Origin: Dermanyssus gallinae
Taxonomy: Eukaryota > Arthropoda > Arachnida > Mesostigmata > Dermanyssidae
Reading direction: 5' to 3'
Assembly (NCBI GenBank): GCA_003439945.1
Contig: QVRM01004848.1
Span: 45,333 to 109,332, forward strand
DNA length: 64,000 nt
The notes beneath the pieces are model-generated. The model had not been told where the DNA came from. It did no database searches and worked only from the letters and a program-made list of their open reading frames with translations. Position numbers and translations under genes: made by a program. Positions 11,837 to 25,092 of the stretch are shown piece after piece (positions within the stretch are counted from its first letter, which is position 1; each line of letters opens with the position of its first letter).

Positions 11837-12323
11837 TTAATACCAGGGTTGCAGAATGCGGGTATACCATCGAATCGCAGACGTTTTGTTTGTTAAACAC
11901 AATGATACCATTGTACGTAAAACAAGCTTTAATAAGAGAAAACCATTAACTTTGAAGCCAAATCGAGCAGGGCGCCGCTGACCTCCTAGTCTTTGTATGC
12001 ACTTTCTGTTGAGGAGTCTATGCTCAGTTGAGTTTGGCAATCGTATCGTACTATAAGGTAATCCATAAGTATTAATCGTTTTGTTTGGTTGCAACAGCTC
12101 ATAAAAGATCTACCCCCTTGACATCCACCAAACACTCAACATCACTTTTCTTGTATGGGGTCCGGGCTTGGCAGTCTCGGTCGTCAACGTCAAAGTTGCC
12201 GTTCCTAAATCGGACAAGCCACTTTTGAACTGTCCTATCTGTTACTGCTTCTCCCCCATACACTTTACATATCTTAGTTACGACTTGGGTTGCATTCTCT
12301 CTTTTCTGGAAATAAAATAGCAT
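11837..12323 (-). pseudogene. mariner (irritans-type) transposase remnant, internally deleted
   Basis: The N-terminal part (12099-12323) starts at the ATG at 12323 and reads MLFYFQKRENATQVVTKICK, then VYGGEAVTDRTVQKWLVRFR and NGNFDVDDRD. This is the first helix-turn-helix that binds the terminal inverted repeats, close to irritans-subfamily mariners. The second part (11837-12094) begins ELLQPNKTINTYG and contains a worn LNRKC segment; this belongs just before the second catalytic Asp region. The second HTH and the first catalytic Asp region are missing, so there is an internal deletion near 12097, and the DD34D catalytic set cannot be complete. Terminal inverted repeats were not found by eye. 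It is a dead element that once moved into TA sites. Confidence 0.8.
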
Positions 12324-15305
12324 TCAATGATGAAAATGCACATTTAAATCTGCCATCTTCACTGGAGCGTTACAGTTCGCGTGAGTTTTGAACGATATCC
12401 AGATTGAGAATGAGCCACTCTTAACATTTCCATGACCCATTCTCGCTTAATTCGAACACGCTAATTTGGAGAAATATCAGCAATAACACGCGATCGAACG
12501 CTGGTTGCGGGAAGACACATGACGAGAATATTTCCCGGGGTCGATTGCAGAATATAACTGTACTTTGCCAAAGCCACATGGCGCCGGGGCGAATCGAAAA
12601 TTGTGCAGAACCATTACCGGCATCCTAGCAAAAATGTATTTTCTAATCAAAATGTATAATTTTGCTGGATATACACAATTCAAAGTTTTCGCAGATTAAA
12701 CCACTAAATATGTATGTATGAAAGCGGCGCCCTCCGGTGGGATACCGCAAACACACGAGTTTCTAGTAATGATAAAGGAGTGCGATCTGTGGAAAGTACG
12801 CGTACAGAGGAAGTGAACGTGCCGAATTGTGTGCGGAGGAATCTATCTTATAGGCACATAGAAATAACGTATAAAAAAACAGTACGTGAAGTTTGTGCCA
12901 GCTGCAGCCATCTGTCGTGGTACGAGGTGCTGTGTAGCTAACGCGGCGGTTTCTATCTTTATGGGAGGCTTCGACAGAGATCAGGTAGAATTGATTTCGT
13001 CCAGTATCCGCGGTGACCCGGCTGGATTGCTTCCCATTGATGGTACAACTTGTTTGAGTTATTTATTCTGTAGAAGTTATTTGCCCTGAGATTGATTGAG
13101 GGGGTATTATGAAGCAATTTTTTGACCGTAAAGTCCTAGGAAATCTGTCAAGCGAGGACTTTTATGACTGATATGAACGACACGCGACTCACATGTGCGA
13201 TGTTAAGCGCTTTAAATCTTTGTGTCTTGTTGAAGAGGCGGTATGTTGTAGCTCTGGTTGTCGTAGAGGTGCGGCTTGTAGCATTATTTTATCGACTACT
13301 GATGCTAAGGGGAGCTCCAGGAATCGGTTTTTCCTTTAGTCTGCAGGGTAATTATTCGCAGTTTGCTGAGACTTTGGCAGCTTTTTTGCTGGCCCACGGC
13401 GTGGCCATTGAATGCAGCTGTTAGTACTTCCCGAACCGCGACAATTGCCGTTGCATAAACATTCTATGGAAGCTAGCTACGAGCATGCTGGAACACGCGT
13501 GGTAGAAGGCTATAATCCCTGGGGACTTTATTGCCGCCAGCCCCGCATAGGAAAGCTCAGTAATGCGCTACGCTGCTACATGACTGGGCGACAGAGAAGG
13601 AACGTCAGCGAGGGGAACGCACCGACCTTTGTGAGGAGGGCATAGACCCCACATCCTCAGAGCGCTGGCCAATAGGCAATCGCTATGAACTACTCTAGGG
13701 TGGAGAGTCGAGAACGATAAGGAATTTATAATTGATCATTGATACATTAGTTTTGCTGTGGCGGCCGGTCACGCACCACCCGCCCTCAAGATAGTCAATT
13801 GAAATCAGCAACACCTTAATTTAGTTAACGTGGGGACATAGCTTTAACGCCAAATAATATTGTAACGTTGTTGTGTTACGCTAAGTCAGCTTGGGGATGT
13901 AGACTCATCCGGACGGGTACTGCAGCCCGATGGACTCAGGAACGATGAATGACGACACGCAGCATGTGGTCTAATGCAAAGCACGGCCGAGCAACGGATG
14001 GTTATTAAGCCATGCTGCTCGGTCTATTTATTGGTTCACGAGGCACCGCGGCGTGCTCTTAAATCGGTCGAAATGTACAACAGTTTGTGTTTGTTTCGTA
14101 TAGGAATACAGGTTAAGTGACTGTTTGACTTGGACTGCCGATCATAGGTCGGCCCTCTCCCGATGTCGGCCGATGATCGTTTGGACGGCGGATGACGTTG
14201 AGGTTTCGGCGCGAAAGGCTGTGGCTGTTCTCGGCTGGCTGGCTGAGACATGTCTTGTTCGGTTAAGACATGCATCATTCGGTGAACGTTGTGTTTGTTG
14301 AGATTCTGGCGCAGGCGCTGTAGCCGTTGAACGTGGTCGGTTAGAACTTATTTGAATTGCTATAATGCGTACACAGTAACTTCGTCACAATATATACAAA
14401 TTCGCAGAATGTTCAACATAAAGATTTTTCAATATTGCAAACGTATGTCCTCAGCACTCGTGCTATGTACAATTATTTCCGACTCTCTCAGCAGTTTCGA
14501 CAAGAGTTATTGTGTCATTGCGTGACCAATGTGTTGTTCTTAACATTACAACGTCTTGATGTTCTGTGTAAGACTTGGATCGAACCTTCTTAATAGCCTT
14601 TATATACCGTTTTCGGTGATGATACTTCGCAACAATATGAGCACTTTGGTACAACTATGCTTCGATAAAATAAGTATAAACTTCATTATAACAAGGCATC
14701 TAAACATTGTGTTGCACAAAAGTGTGGCTACTGGATAGTAATCGTTAATGTTTAGTAAAATCTAATTCTGGAGTCTTGGTTATACCAGGATTTCGCTTAG
14801 GTCTTTTTGAGATCTAATCTAGCCACACAAAATAAAATTGGTTTAAGGCAAGTGCCCTGAGGTACGCCAAACTAATAAAAAGCGCATCCACTATAACTGT
14901 CGTTTACTTTTACTCAAAAAGATTTACTATTAAGGTAATTCATAATGCAGTTATCTACGCAAGTGTTTTCAAATTTGGTTAAAATCATACTGTGGTTGAC
15001 TAAAACAAACGCTTTTGAGAAACCATAAAATATGCAATTAAACAATGTTCTGTTAATTATATACATAACCCAGTATATTTAAAAAAGTTGGGTTTTTGTT
15101 AATTTTATTAAAACCATGCTAATGTTCGTCTAACGGACTATCTGATGTCAGGTGTTAAAGTATATGACCCACAAGAAGTTTTTCAAGTATTATACAGGCT
15201 ATGGTAGTTATCTACATTTGAGTCAAGGCTCTTTTTATAAATTGGCTAGACAATGCATTGATACAAAAAAAGCAAGTTGAATACCCTTTCTATATAATCA
15301 ATTAA
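12324..15305. other. Unassigned interval, no gene seen
   Basis: About 3 kb with only short open frames (none over about 90 codons) and no domain that I recognise on either strand. The 14900-15300 part is AT-rich. It could include regulatory or intronic DNA of a host gene or very old repeats; nothing in the sequence decides this. Confidence 0.4.
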
Positions 15306-16842
15306 ATTGTTGTGCTCGTCGTCCTGGATGTCAAGAATGTCTTTAACTCGATGAGCTGTGAGGTGGCCATGGACGGCATGAAGCGCAAGAACATATCGAC
15401 ATACGTTTGCCGGATAATTTCGTTCTACCTAACGGAACGAAGGCTGTCGACCGGCGGCCAGAAGTATGAGATCTCGGGGGTTTCCTCAGGGGTCAGCCTT
15501 GGGGGCGATTATGTACAACCTAGTCTATGACGGGGTCCTCGACCTGCCGGACTTACCGGCGGGTGTCGAGATGGTAGCTTATGCCGATGGCTTGGCGCTG
15601 TTTATTACTGCACGAAAAACTGGGGTCCTGGAGCATGCCGCTAATAAAGCTTTGAAGCAGGTGGCAGAATGGATGCAAGACCATTCTCTAAGACTGGCCC
15701 CGCACAAAAGAAAACTAGGAACATCCGCCTGCGTCTTAACGGTCATCCTGTCAAGCTTGCTCGAACAGCAAAGTACGCCTCGATACTCGATAAAGGTCTC
15801 AATGAATCGGCGCATATCCGGCATGTGGCTGGCAAAGCCCACAAGGTCGCGGCCGGCCTGGCGTGGCCAATGACCAGAGTCGGTGGCTGCACTGAAGGCA
15901 GGCGGCGCCTACTGCCCAGTGTAGCAAAGTCGGTAGCGCTATACGCGGCTCCAGTATGGGCAGACATGGCACTGAGGACACAAAGCAACACGAGAGCGCT
16001 TCGATCGTCACAGAGGCCATTCGTATCTGCCGGGCTTACCGCACGATGTCGACCGCGGCGTTTCTGGTCCTGCCCAAGATGCTGCCATGGGATCTGCTGG
16101 CAGGTGAACGGGCCGAAAGATGGAAAGATGGCGATCTAGCTGAACAACGGCTAGATCAAGGACAATCGCCCGGTGGCATAAGGAATGGGTTGCAGTGCAG
16201 CCGGGATACCCTCATATCGGTCTGCAAGGAGCTAGACCAGAGACCTCATCCCTGACCTAAAGGCGTGGTACGACTGCAACCACGGTGAGCTGTCTTATGG
16301 TACGACACAGGTGCTGACCGGGCACGGCCAGTCCCAAACGTACATGTACAGAACGGTAAGAATTAAAAAAGGCGAGTGTTGGCATCGGCGCGTTATGCAG
16401 ATCGGGTGAGACGGACGATGTCGAGCACACAGTTTTGCGGTGTCGTGCCCTCCGAGAAGCCAGAGACGCGGGTGCGACCACCGCGAGGGGAAAACCAATC
16501 CAGGAAGTTGTAGCACACGTGCTAACATCGGCGAGGGCGTGGAGGGAGTCCTGTGCCCTCTTCGAGGCTACCATGTCCTTAAAGGTGGTCAAGGAAACTG
16601 CCAGGAAAGCTCGCTTCGAAGGTAGTCTCCGATCTAGTCGAGAGGGAGCGTATGTAGGTGAAAGGGGACAAAGGGGAAATAAGCAGCAAAGGCAAACTAG
16701 CTTTGATATTAGGCAGGGACAGCCAGGGACGCTCGAGGCGATCTTGACGTATCCCCAGGTGGCGGAGCTGTGGAAGGCGTTAGCGGTCTGCCTGACGCGT
16801 CTGAGCTGCACCAAGGCGCCGGATGATGCTAGATTGGAGTAG
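15306..16842 (+). pseudogene. R1-like LINE ORF2, 5'-truncated: RT palm to C-terminal finger (frameshifted, catalytic Asp lost)
   Basis: The copy enters at RT motif A (VVLDVKNVFNSM, about 15318-15350), continues with GFPQGSALGA (about 15475-15505) and the catalytic box, which reads YADG at 15580-15591. The second Asp of YADD is Gly, so it is catalytically dead even apart from the frameshifts near 15500, 15690 and 15960. Downstream are the thumb/connection (VKLARTAKYASILDKGLN), SVALYAAPVW, YRTMSTAAFLVLPKMLPWDL, a finger remnant CRSGETDDVEHTVLRC (near 16388-16443) and an Arg/Lys-rich tail to the stop at 16840. Motif for motif it parallels the relics at 9604-10560, 34600-35460 and 42610-43935. 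5' truncation is the usual result of incomplete target-primed reverse transcription. Confidence 0.85.
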
Positions 16843-16887
16843 AATGTAGGAATTGGTGCAAGAGGGTTCAAGAGGGTTTCGAGAGAG

Positions 16888-16925
16888 ACTTTTCGTCGAG
16901 TTTTGGCATAAACTCGACGAAAAGT
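16888..16925. repeat. Perfect 16-bp inverted repeat, 6-nt loop
   Basis: ACTTTTCGTCGAGTTT at 16888-16903 pairs exactly with its reverse complement at 16910-16925; the loop is TGGCAT. It lies 46 bases after the stop of the R1-like ORF2, so it may be part of that element's 3' UTR or a separate short palindromic insertion. The stem is too perfect for a chance match in DNA this decayed. Confidence 0.9.
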
Positions 16926-17204
16926 GCGTGTATATGATGCATGTACAGACTTATCACTTGCTTTAACACAATATATTTATGGATGCGTGACTTCATACTA
17001 AAGCTTAAAGAAAACATTTAAGATAGACGAATTTACAAAAACTACGTCTTTCCTGCTAGAATCTCATTACCTACCATCTGTATGAGACAGTACGCTGACT
17101 GGATGACCCTGAGTTTGTCGCACATATACACACAAATCTAATAAAAATCGTTATTTGAACAATGGTCTAGTGCCACAGTCTCAACCTCAACATCAATTAC
17201 AATC
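16926..17204. other. Unassigned AT-rich spacer
   Basis: Possible 3' flank of the R1-like copy. No poly(A) boundary or target-site duplication was found. Confidence 0.3.
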
Positions 17205-17417
17205 TCACAAAATGTAAGTGATTTTTTTTACTAGAATACATACGCCACTTCTTCTATTACCTCTATTGCGACGATGCACACTTTGGCGGTCGTCAACAAA
17301 GAGTTTTCTGTCTGTTACATTATTGCCCAACCAAGTTTCGGTTATCTTTATAACATCATTGTTATGCATACTAATATGATTCTTAGGCATAAATATGGCG
17401 CCATAATTGCGCCCCAC
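17205..17417 (-). pseudogene. LINE endonuclease fragment (CR1/L2/Jockey type)
   Basis: The minus strand reads NNDVIKITETWLGNN, then VDDRQSVHRRNRGNRRSGVC and ILVKK. This is the ITETW ... R.DR..RRGGGV segment of AP endonuclease domains of CR1/L2-type LINEs. The motif includes the catalytic Glu region (ETW). Only about 70 codons remain; no RT or other ORF2 parts adjoin it. The motif spacing makes the domain call fairly safe, but the family is not determined. Confidence 0.7.
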
Positions 17418-20400
17418 GAAGGACGAGGGGCTATATCAATATTGTTGCGATGTATCAGAGGTGGTAACTTAATCTAGATGGGCTTATAGTGATAATTAGG
17501 CGGGGATGAGAGTGGGATATGGAAGCACCGGCGGCAGAGGTGGAGACGCGATATCGAGTCGAAGTTGAAAACCGGCGATGGAGGAGAAGAAGCCGTCTCA
17601 CATTGGTTGCTCATATTGTCGGCCCTCCCGGTAACAGCGGGGACAACGCCCATAAGGAATAATTTGCTGGCTGACGCCAAACTGCACTGAACTCATTGCT
17701 AGGTCACCCCAATAATAGGCTTTACTCCCAGGACCCTTGCAGCTTCAGGGGCGACAGGTCTGGCCGTAGCAGGTTTTTGCGAATTGCAATCAACTAAGTT
17801 GCTGAGTGATAACAATAATTGGTATATCAGCATTGCGACGCAACACGAAGAATTAAATACCTAAACGTGACTACTGTTAAAATCTTAGACACATATAGTA
17901 GTAAAGCAGGTTCGTCGATTAAAGAAACATTTACCTGGCTCACTGCTCTACATCGTATAGAAGTAAATTCCACTCGAAGCCGTTTTATTGGAAAATCCGC
18001 ATGACGCGGAATTAAATCTATGCGGAGTGGGACACTAGGAATATCAGCCTTAGAGACCGGTATGAGACGAACAGATTGAATCACATTGAGGCAACTATCA
18101 GGTAGTCAAATAGAAGGGTCCAAGTAACACTGTCAAGGCCGAACTGCAACAGTTACGTGAATGCAGATTAGCGCATACATCGAAACTTTGCTTTCAACAA
18201 AGACGACACTTGAATAACGCATAGTCTGCTAAGAGACCGTCAGATGGCGCCACGTGACAGTCAGCATTCCACAAGATAGCGATAGTTTCAAGGCAATGTC
18301 ATACAATTTCGAGCCTGAGGGGCGAAGAGGAATATGTGTTCAGTGGACTTGTGAGCCTACACTAGTCGACGTTCGCTTGCGGCGACGATCACCACCCAGG
18401 TCCTTCAACAGCGCTGCGCAAACATTCTAGACAAGCTCCTAGACAATATGGAAAAAACACGAGGACGGGCTGTACATGGCTAGGAACTGTCCTGAAGAAG
18501 CTGTTTTAGTAGAGCACTGCATAATGTCGAGTGTGTCTATGAAGTATATTAGCTTGTTGGTTGATTCCGATACAGCACAGAGAAACTGTGGTTAGACCGA
18601 GTAAGATCAACTGCCGCTATCCGGCCCGAGTTATCGAAACGTCAATACGCATCGTTGTCACAGCGTATCGCTCAGAATCGACTTCGACAGCGCAACTGCC
18701 ACTCTGTCACAGATGCGTCGTCACCTGTCGTAAACTCCAAACGGTCATATGATCTTCATGGCGCACTGGAATGGTTGACCTTTGACTATAACGGGTCGTG
18801 AGCGCCAACTACAGGCTGTTGCTGTTGGCGATAGGAGTGATTCAGTAGTTTACAATGTATGCCTCAGCAGCGACTTAGAAGCATAATATAAACGAGTGTA
18901 CTCTGTTCTAATATTGGACATCGAGGTGCCTACTTGCTGACACGAAGGGAGCACGCCAGAGGTGTCTGTCTCATCGGAACGAACGATCTGCTGCTGCTGC
19001 TGCCCTAAACGCTTGAAAATATAGGGCTTGATTCGGATAAGCCTTGTGTCTAGTAACATAATTTGATAAGTATTGGCTGCAGCACTTTCACGGCCAGGGA
19101 AGCAGGGCATCCTTAACAGGCTGCAGGAACGTAAAGTGAGCCATGTGCACCAACAACATCGGTAGAGTTGTCGCACTCAAAAGCGCCAAGGACAAGCTCG
19201 ATCGTAGGCGGCGCTCATTCATTAACCCCTCCGCTCCTCACACACAACGGCTTCCGCAGGGAGTCGAGTTGTCAGAAAAAGTGGCGGAACTATTTCGGCC
19301 TTCGGCAGCCAGCAGCACTCAGCATGCGGACAAAGTGAATAATCTGCCTAATAATCGAGTTACATGTTTGCCGACCTACGATTAACTGCTTTATGTTATA
19401 GCGTTTCCGCGTAGTTGCCTAGGATGGTTAGAGGAGGGTCGTGCGACTACACATAATCGACCCATGTCTACGTTTAAGAACACTGAAACGGGTGACTTAT
19501 TGCAAAGTTACTGTTTTCTGAGGCAATAACTTCGCGTAAGTTTATGGAAATGGTCTCGATTTTTCACAATGGGTTCTACAATAACAACTGATATCCTAGC
19601 AAATTTAGGTGATAAATACAAAAGAATAAATCCCACTAGTTTAATGTAGTAGCATATTTTAGATTTAAAACTGGATCAGAAGACATAACACAGCGTCAGT
19701 GACGTAATGCTTATGCAGTCTAACAAATCCGTGGGCCTGCAAACCGGGTGCGTTTTAGCGAAAACCGAGCTTTAACCTTTCGGTCCCTCACGGCGTTCTA
19801 TCGTGCTCAGCGTCCGGTCTTAGATCATTATTCTTATGCCAATGCAATAAAAATTGCAGGTACTGCGTCTATGGCAGAGACCACCAAGATCCGACCTTGG
19901 CCACCTATTTTTCTTACTTTTTTGTAGGTTTCATCTCAGAAAGCCAAATCACGTCGAATTTGACTCTCCATCAACTCTAGCTAAGTTGTCCGTGGATCAT
20001 CCAGCTGGACAATTAGTTAAACATTTTTTACAAATTGTGGGAGTTTTTCTATGTATTTGTCTCCTCTACGAATGACAAGTTAGCTCCTAGTCATGTATCA
20101 TTCGGTTCTAGAGTACGACCTCTATATCACAATTCTATAAGATTCATTAAGGTGTCGAAAGCATGTGGCATCATCAGCTGACTCAGATAATCACTCTAAT
20201 GACCGGGCTACATTACCTGCCGTTACAACCTACTGCCAACGAGAATAGCTGTCTGGCCTGTCCCCTACACCATAACAGCTAGAGGTTTGCAAGAAACAAT
20301 GTTCTTAGCAAAAATGTTTGTTAAAACTAGAGGCACATAGTCATACTTACAATATGAGACGACCAAACAGCTTCATCTGTGCTTCCAGTGCTAAGAACAA

Positions 20401-21784
20401 CTCCCGCTCGAGGATACCTCCAAAACAAAGACCCTGCGTCGTACTTCCAAACTCATCACGGAACCCAATTTCCGGAAAAACTGGCATCACCGCATTTGAG
20501 GCAGTTTATCTAACAGTACACTCGGGAACCTGTTCTTGTTAGCTGATGCATTGGGTTTCCTTAATGCGGATCTAGTTAAAACAGTGAACTTATTACAAAT
20601 TTTAACCACACTTAATTACCGTTATGTTCCCTCTAGTTGATAAACCAAAGGGCAACGTACTTTAATGTCGAGCCATACGTACGTAACTATCATCTGCAGT
20701 TCCGTAGCCTTGTCGGGTGCTCCATCGTCGGTAAATCATTCAGCGGCCCTAGCTGGGCTCCATGCTCAGTCCGGGTTGTGGCATATTTTGGCCGCTATGC
20801 TCGGAAGTGAGTTAGCCTCTGCCAAGTTATAGTAAGAATATATTTATCGTTTCTAGTTAAATGATGCTGGTCGACGGAAGCCTTTGTATACAAGCAGGAT
20901 CCCTGATATGTGGAAAATTGGTTTAATAAACCTGATTCATACATAGTACAATGCATCAGTTATGTGTTTATTTATTAGATAAAATGGAAATGACGTTTAA
21001 ACAAGTGCTAAACGTCGCTTTAGTTAACTTCTCATGGAAAAGAGGTTAAGCAGGAAACTTATTATACCTACCAGACTTTAAAAAAATATCTTTAGGGCTC
21101 CTAGCCGTTTACTAAGTGTGTTTCATCAAGCCTCCTCATTAGTAGCCTCCTCATTGAGTATTGAATATTGTGTAACCATGTATCCGCCTATTTCATACAA
21201 ATGTTGCATGTATATGCGATTATAAATTTACATATCTGTTCATTGCTTTCTGCCCGTTTACCGTGTCCCCAATTAGAATTTCTGGAACAACTATTGGTAG
21301 GAACGTCTTATTAAAGCGAATCGCGTTCATAAATTTACTCGCGCTTAAGATTAAACACATGTATCGTATTAACGGTAACAACAAAATACAGTGGTGTATC
21401 AAAGTCAACGTGTCCTGCATTCTAGAGGCCTAATTAAATAAATATATAAACTTAAGGACATACTATTACGTTGGTTCATCATCAAGGACTTAAATGTGTA
21501 TATGCGCCTGCATAAAACAAGTGAGTTATTCAAAATTTTATAGTACTCACCCGTCTAGAACCCATATTTGTGTGAACACATAGGTATGATTGAAAGCGTT
21601 CAGAGAAGATTCCTCAAAAGGTTTTGTTGATGATGGGATATCAATCAGAATTTTGTAAACCTTTGTCGCTGTCAACTTTATTTAAAAACAACGACGCAGG
21701 AACACCATTACAGCTTGTGAGCGCTGATCTACAACCGCAGTATTACAAGAAATGATATAATCAATAATGATTGATTTATTATAC
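17418..21784. other. Unassigned interval, no gene seen
   Basis: About 4.4 kb without a recognisable domain. Only short open frames occur (the longest about 108 codons, at 18850-19176 minus, not protein-like). Minor features: a short CTG run at 18988-19002 and a pyrimidine-rich tract ending TTTTTTGTAG near 19910-19928 that could act as a splice acceptor, but with no exon to support it. Confidence 0.4.
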
Positions 21785-22560
21785 GCTTGGCATGCATACC
21801 TAAATACACATGTCACCCTTTCATATCAGGGGATTTTAGAGCAGCACCATATATATTACCTACACATCCATATAATCAATGTATCTTTCGATACCTACTG
21901 AGTATTTGCCTTCCATTGGGACAACCTCTTCTTCGTAATATCGACTTGGTCCATTCTAACGATTGGTTCTAGAGGTAAGGCCTCCGACAGGTCTTTATCT
22001 CTGTTTTCCTCCAAAGCTGCACATTCTTTTAGAATATGTTTGATTGACTCATTCTCTAGCCCACAAGCTCGACATTCTGTAATTTTCTCCTCCCTCTATT
22101 TAGTTCGTTGTGTTTTTGGTACATTTTCTCTACCCTCAAATCTGCCAGTAGCTCACACGTTCTTGAATTATTGTTTACCCATTCCACCCCGTCCTCTTTC
22201 CTCTTTTCCTTTCCATATATACCTGCCAAACTCGATCTGGAACCCATCACCAATTTCCATTTGCCTGTAGATAACTTGCTTGCCCTCAATTTTACAATCT
22301 CCCCCGATACCCTTGCGCGTGCCTATTGCTGACTATTGTATCCAATCTCCCTATGTGCCAACTGTACTCTGCAATCCCATTTCGCTTTGATACTTAGTGC
22401 CATCTTTCTCTACCAGCTGCATCTGTTTTATTCATCTTTTATTTGTGACATTTTTAAGACTAATACTAAAACTTAGCTTACTTTGTACTTCCCTTGGTAT
22501 ACACTTTGACATTCCCCCTTACCCCTGATTATATGTTCGCCTAGCGTGTAGCCAGATAAT
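21785..22560 (-). pseudogene. 3' end of a LINE ORF2 (family K, copy 1) with C-terminal zinc finger and 3' UTR
   Basis: The minus strand encodes a C-terminal finger ECRACGLENESIKHILKEC (C-x2-C-x8-H-x4-C, about 22020-22080), followed by LSEALPLEPIVRMDQVDITK and KRLSQWKANTQ. Upstream is a segment KAKWDCRVQLAHREIGYNSQ. The sequence matches 28215-28830 over most of its length, base by base, so the family has at least two copies here. This copy has about 170 extra bases in the middle (22130-22290). The 3' end carries an AATC-type repeat (near 21760-21780). RT and endonuclease are absent: 5'-truncated. Confidence 0.75.
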
Positions 22561-22661
22561 CGTACAAGGCGACTTCGTGGGCTTCACTGCCTTCCAGCCT
22601 CCTTCCAACCTTTACTGAATAAATAGGCGTTTCCTATTCTATTATATTCTATTCATCTTAA

Positions 22662-22906
22662 GGAGGTTGTTTTTATTCTACGCGATACCTTCAATGCATC
22701 AAGGGCCACAAATTTTGAGATAGCTAGGGTTTTCCTAACCGTCCTTGTGACAGCAGCATGGACGCTGACTTTTAGCGGTATGGCTTTTCATCTACTCGCG
22801 ATGAGCATCGCTCAATAAAAATCCGATCAACAGCAGAGATCGAACCCGCGACACCCCGGTAGATGACAACTACGACTATCCAACTAGCCTTCTAGACCCC
22901 GCTGCC
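22662..22906 (-). repeat. tRNA-derived SINE, family A, copy 1
   Basis: About 245 bp that matches 49126-49398 in inverse orientation along the whole length. On the minus strand the head has an A-box-like TAGTTGGATAGTCG and a clear B-box GGGTTCGATCTC. The body follows (TTGAGCGATGCTCATCG ... ACAAGGACGGTTAGG) and it ends with GAATAAAAACAAC. The shared 3' end GAATTAAAAACAAC in both copies marks the family tail. Internal pol III promoter and tRNA ancestry are standard for SINEs. No clear target-site duplication was found for this copy. Confidence 0.85.
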
Positions 22907-22919
22907 ACATATACTTTCG

Positions 22920-25078
22920 GGCTTCTACTGAAGGAATTGCTTTGGCTGCTCATATATTTTTTGCGCCGTCCTGCATACATGGGGGTATATGTACACATGT
23001 ATTACAATGTGGCATGTGTCATATATCTAATCGGACATAGTTTCCTCATAAGAACCTGCGCTCAACAATGCAATAGACCGCAATGGGTGGGGGTTTATGT
23101 GTGTCGATCTGGCCATTTGCCAAACAAATGGACTGTTGACGACTCTCAATTAAGCCATAACTTTATGATCGATGGAATGTTGAGAATTTGGATTATCTGA
23201 TTTCCTATTAAAAAGTGCTCAGGCAAATCAGTTCGCCAAAGCAGTCAAATTGCTATGCTTAACATTGGAATCTAAATGCAAAGAACTGTCACAGTTGTGT
23301 TAAGAAAACGCGTTCAATGTAACATTTTTCTTTCCATTTTAAAATAAATGGGATAGTCTTAACTGCACTTACTCTACGCGTTTCTTTTGTCTTTTCAGCA
23401 TATGCTTCCATAACGAGAAGTAATACATATATTCTAAAACGACAAACAGTTTGTTGCATATGTGTATTACACTTAGCTTTAGATAGGGCATTTACTGAGA
23501 AAGCTGGGTTGGTATTTAGAATCAGATTTGCAGTTATGGGGATTCTAGATTACGCGTCGACAAAATGGTTCTGTTTAGTGTGAAGTCAAATTCGAAAGCT
23601 CCATAAATTCGTACGACAAACTTCTTAGTATTTAAGTCCGGTAGACGTTCGGTTCGTTTTCTAGGTTGTCAGTAGCCACACTTCAATATTGTCATTTGGA
23701 TGTGCGCCTCTAAGTTCATTCTCTGTTACCTGACCTTACCTAAAAGGTGATTGGTCATGTGTCCTCATACAGCTCTTGTAATATTTGTTGCTGTTTCCTT
23801 CACGTGTAAGGCACTGCTCGACCCAAATGCATACCCTGTAGCCGCCTTATTTAAGATGCATATCCCGTCTGAGGCCAATTAGATAATTTCATGGCTCCTG
23901 CCAGTTTCTATCGTAAAGCTGTACGCACCGCCTTTAAAGTACGCCGTTGTTCTCACAAGGAGTGACCTCTGATGCTTAAATTATTCGGAGACCATTGAGA
24001 GGGTCGCTTACTGAAATACGGAAGCCGTGGGCACTCCACCGCACACGCACATGGCGCCCACACGGTTTTCTTATGATTGACTATAAACTTTCGCCAAATT
24101 GCCAGTGCTTTTATTAAGATAGGATAGGCGGCCGGTGCTTAACACGTGCGTCGGTCAATCCTACTTCGTTGTGGTGTAAGCTCTCCTTGGGCCTTGTTGC
24201 CGTTATTCCTTGCATTAAGGTCGTAGCATCATTAGTATATTGTATGTTTTGTTAGTTACTTACGAACACAACCTACGAAGAAGAAGTTATCAGAGGTTAT
24301 ATTTTTAAAAACACAGACAGTCACAGAGAGGGATACACAATGCTTTCCATTATTTCCTTACGCTTAAAGGTTACATGCAGACTTTGAAAAAAATGCACAG
24401 TACAAATAATAATTGGACTACTTTAAACGATTTCAAAATAAGGAAATGTACAAAAGACAGGAGAGCGCACCGATTGAAAAAAATACGGAAGTAAACAGAA
24501 ATAAAGATGCCATCATATTTTGCTTCTTTAGCCTGCAGGGCCGCAATCGATAAGGGTTTCCGCTCGCGGTTGTCGTTGCGAGGTCGTTGTGATGATTTAT
24601 GAAGGAGTGATTCCCTTTTAGTCAGTGGGTCATTGAATAATAAGACCATCCTTCATGGTCGAAGGAGATCCGACCACGCCGACGGTAAGCAGACTCACAG
24701 GGATAACGGTAATACTCAAAAGAGGAGCGAAAACCTGTGAGACCCGTTCGGAAATGACCACTCTAAGGTATTTTCTCTCAAATATATTTTGTAATAAATT
24801 ATTTGCTTTTGCTGAAACATAGCAAGCGGTGGGATTCGGATACGCGCAAATCCTAGATTATCTATTGATCGGCACTTCTTCTGATCGCATTTTATACGTT
24901 GAGCGATCATAAAAACTGCAATCTAAATATGCTAACTTTTCTTGCAATAGTTCACAATCATCCGGGTTTGTCATGGTTTTAAGCAAGTTTAAACTAGCAT
25001 AAAAATGTATGGTTAAATGCAACACAATTAAATCCAAATACATAATTATCCTACGAATTGTAGGGTTTGGCAAAATAG
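22920..25078. other. Unassigned interval, no gene seen
   Basis: About 2.1 kb of mostly A/T-rich DNA with no recognisable coding region or repeat family. Confidence 0.4.
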
Positions 25079-25092
25079 ACTAACAGTTGAAT

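Noticed and set aside
19854..20075. Possible exon after a pyrimidine tract and TTTTTTGTAG
   Set aside because: 73 codons without recognised similarity; a single splice-like motif is not enough.
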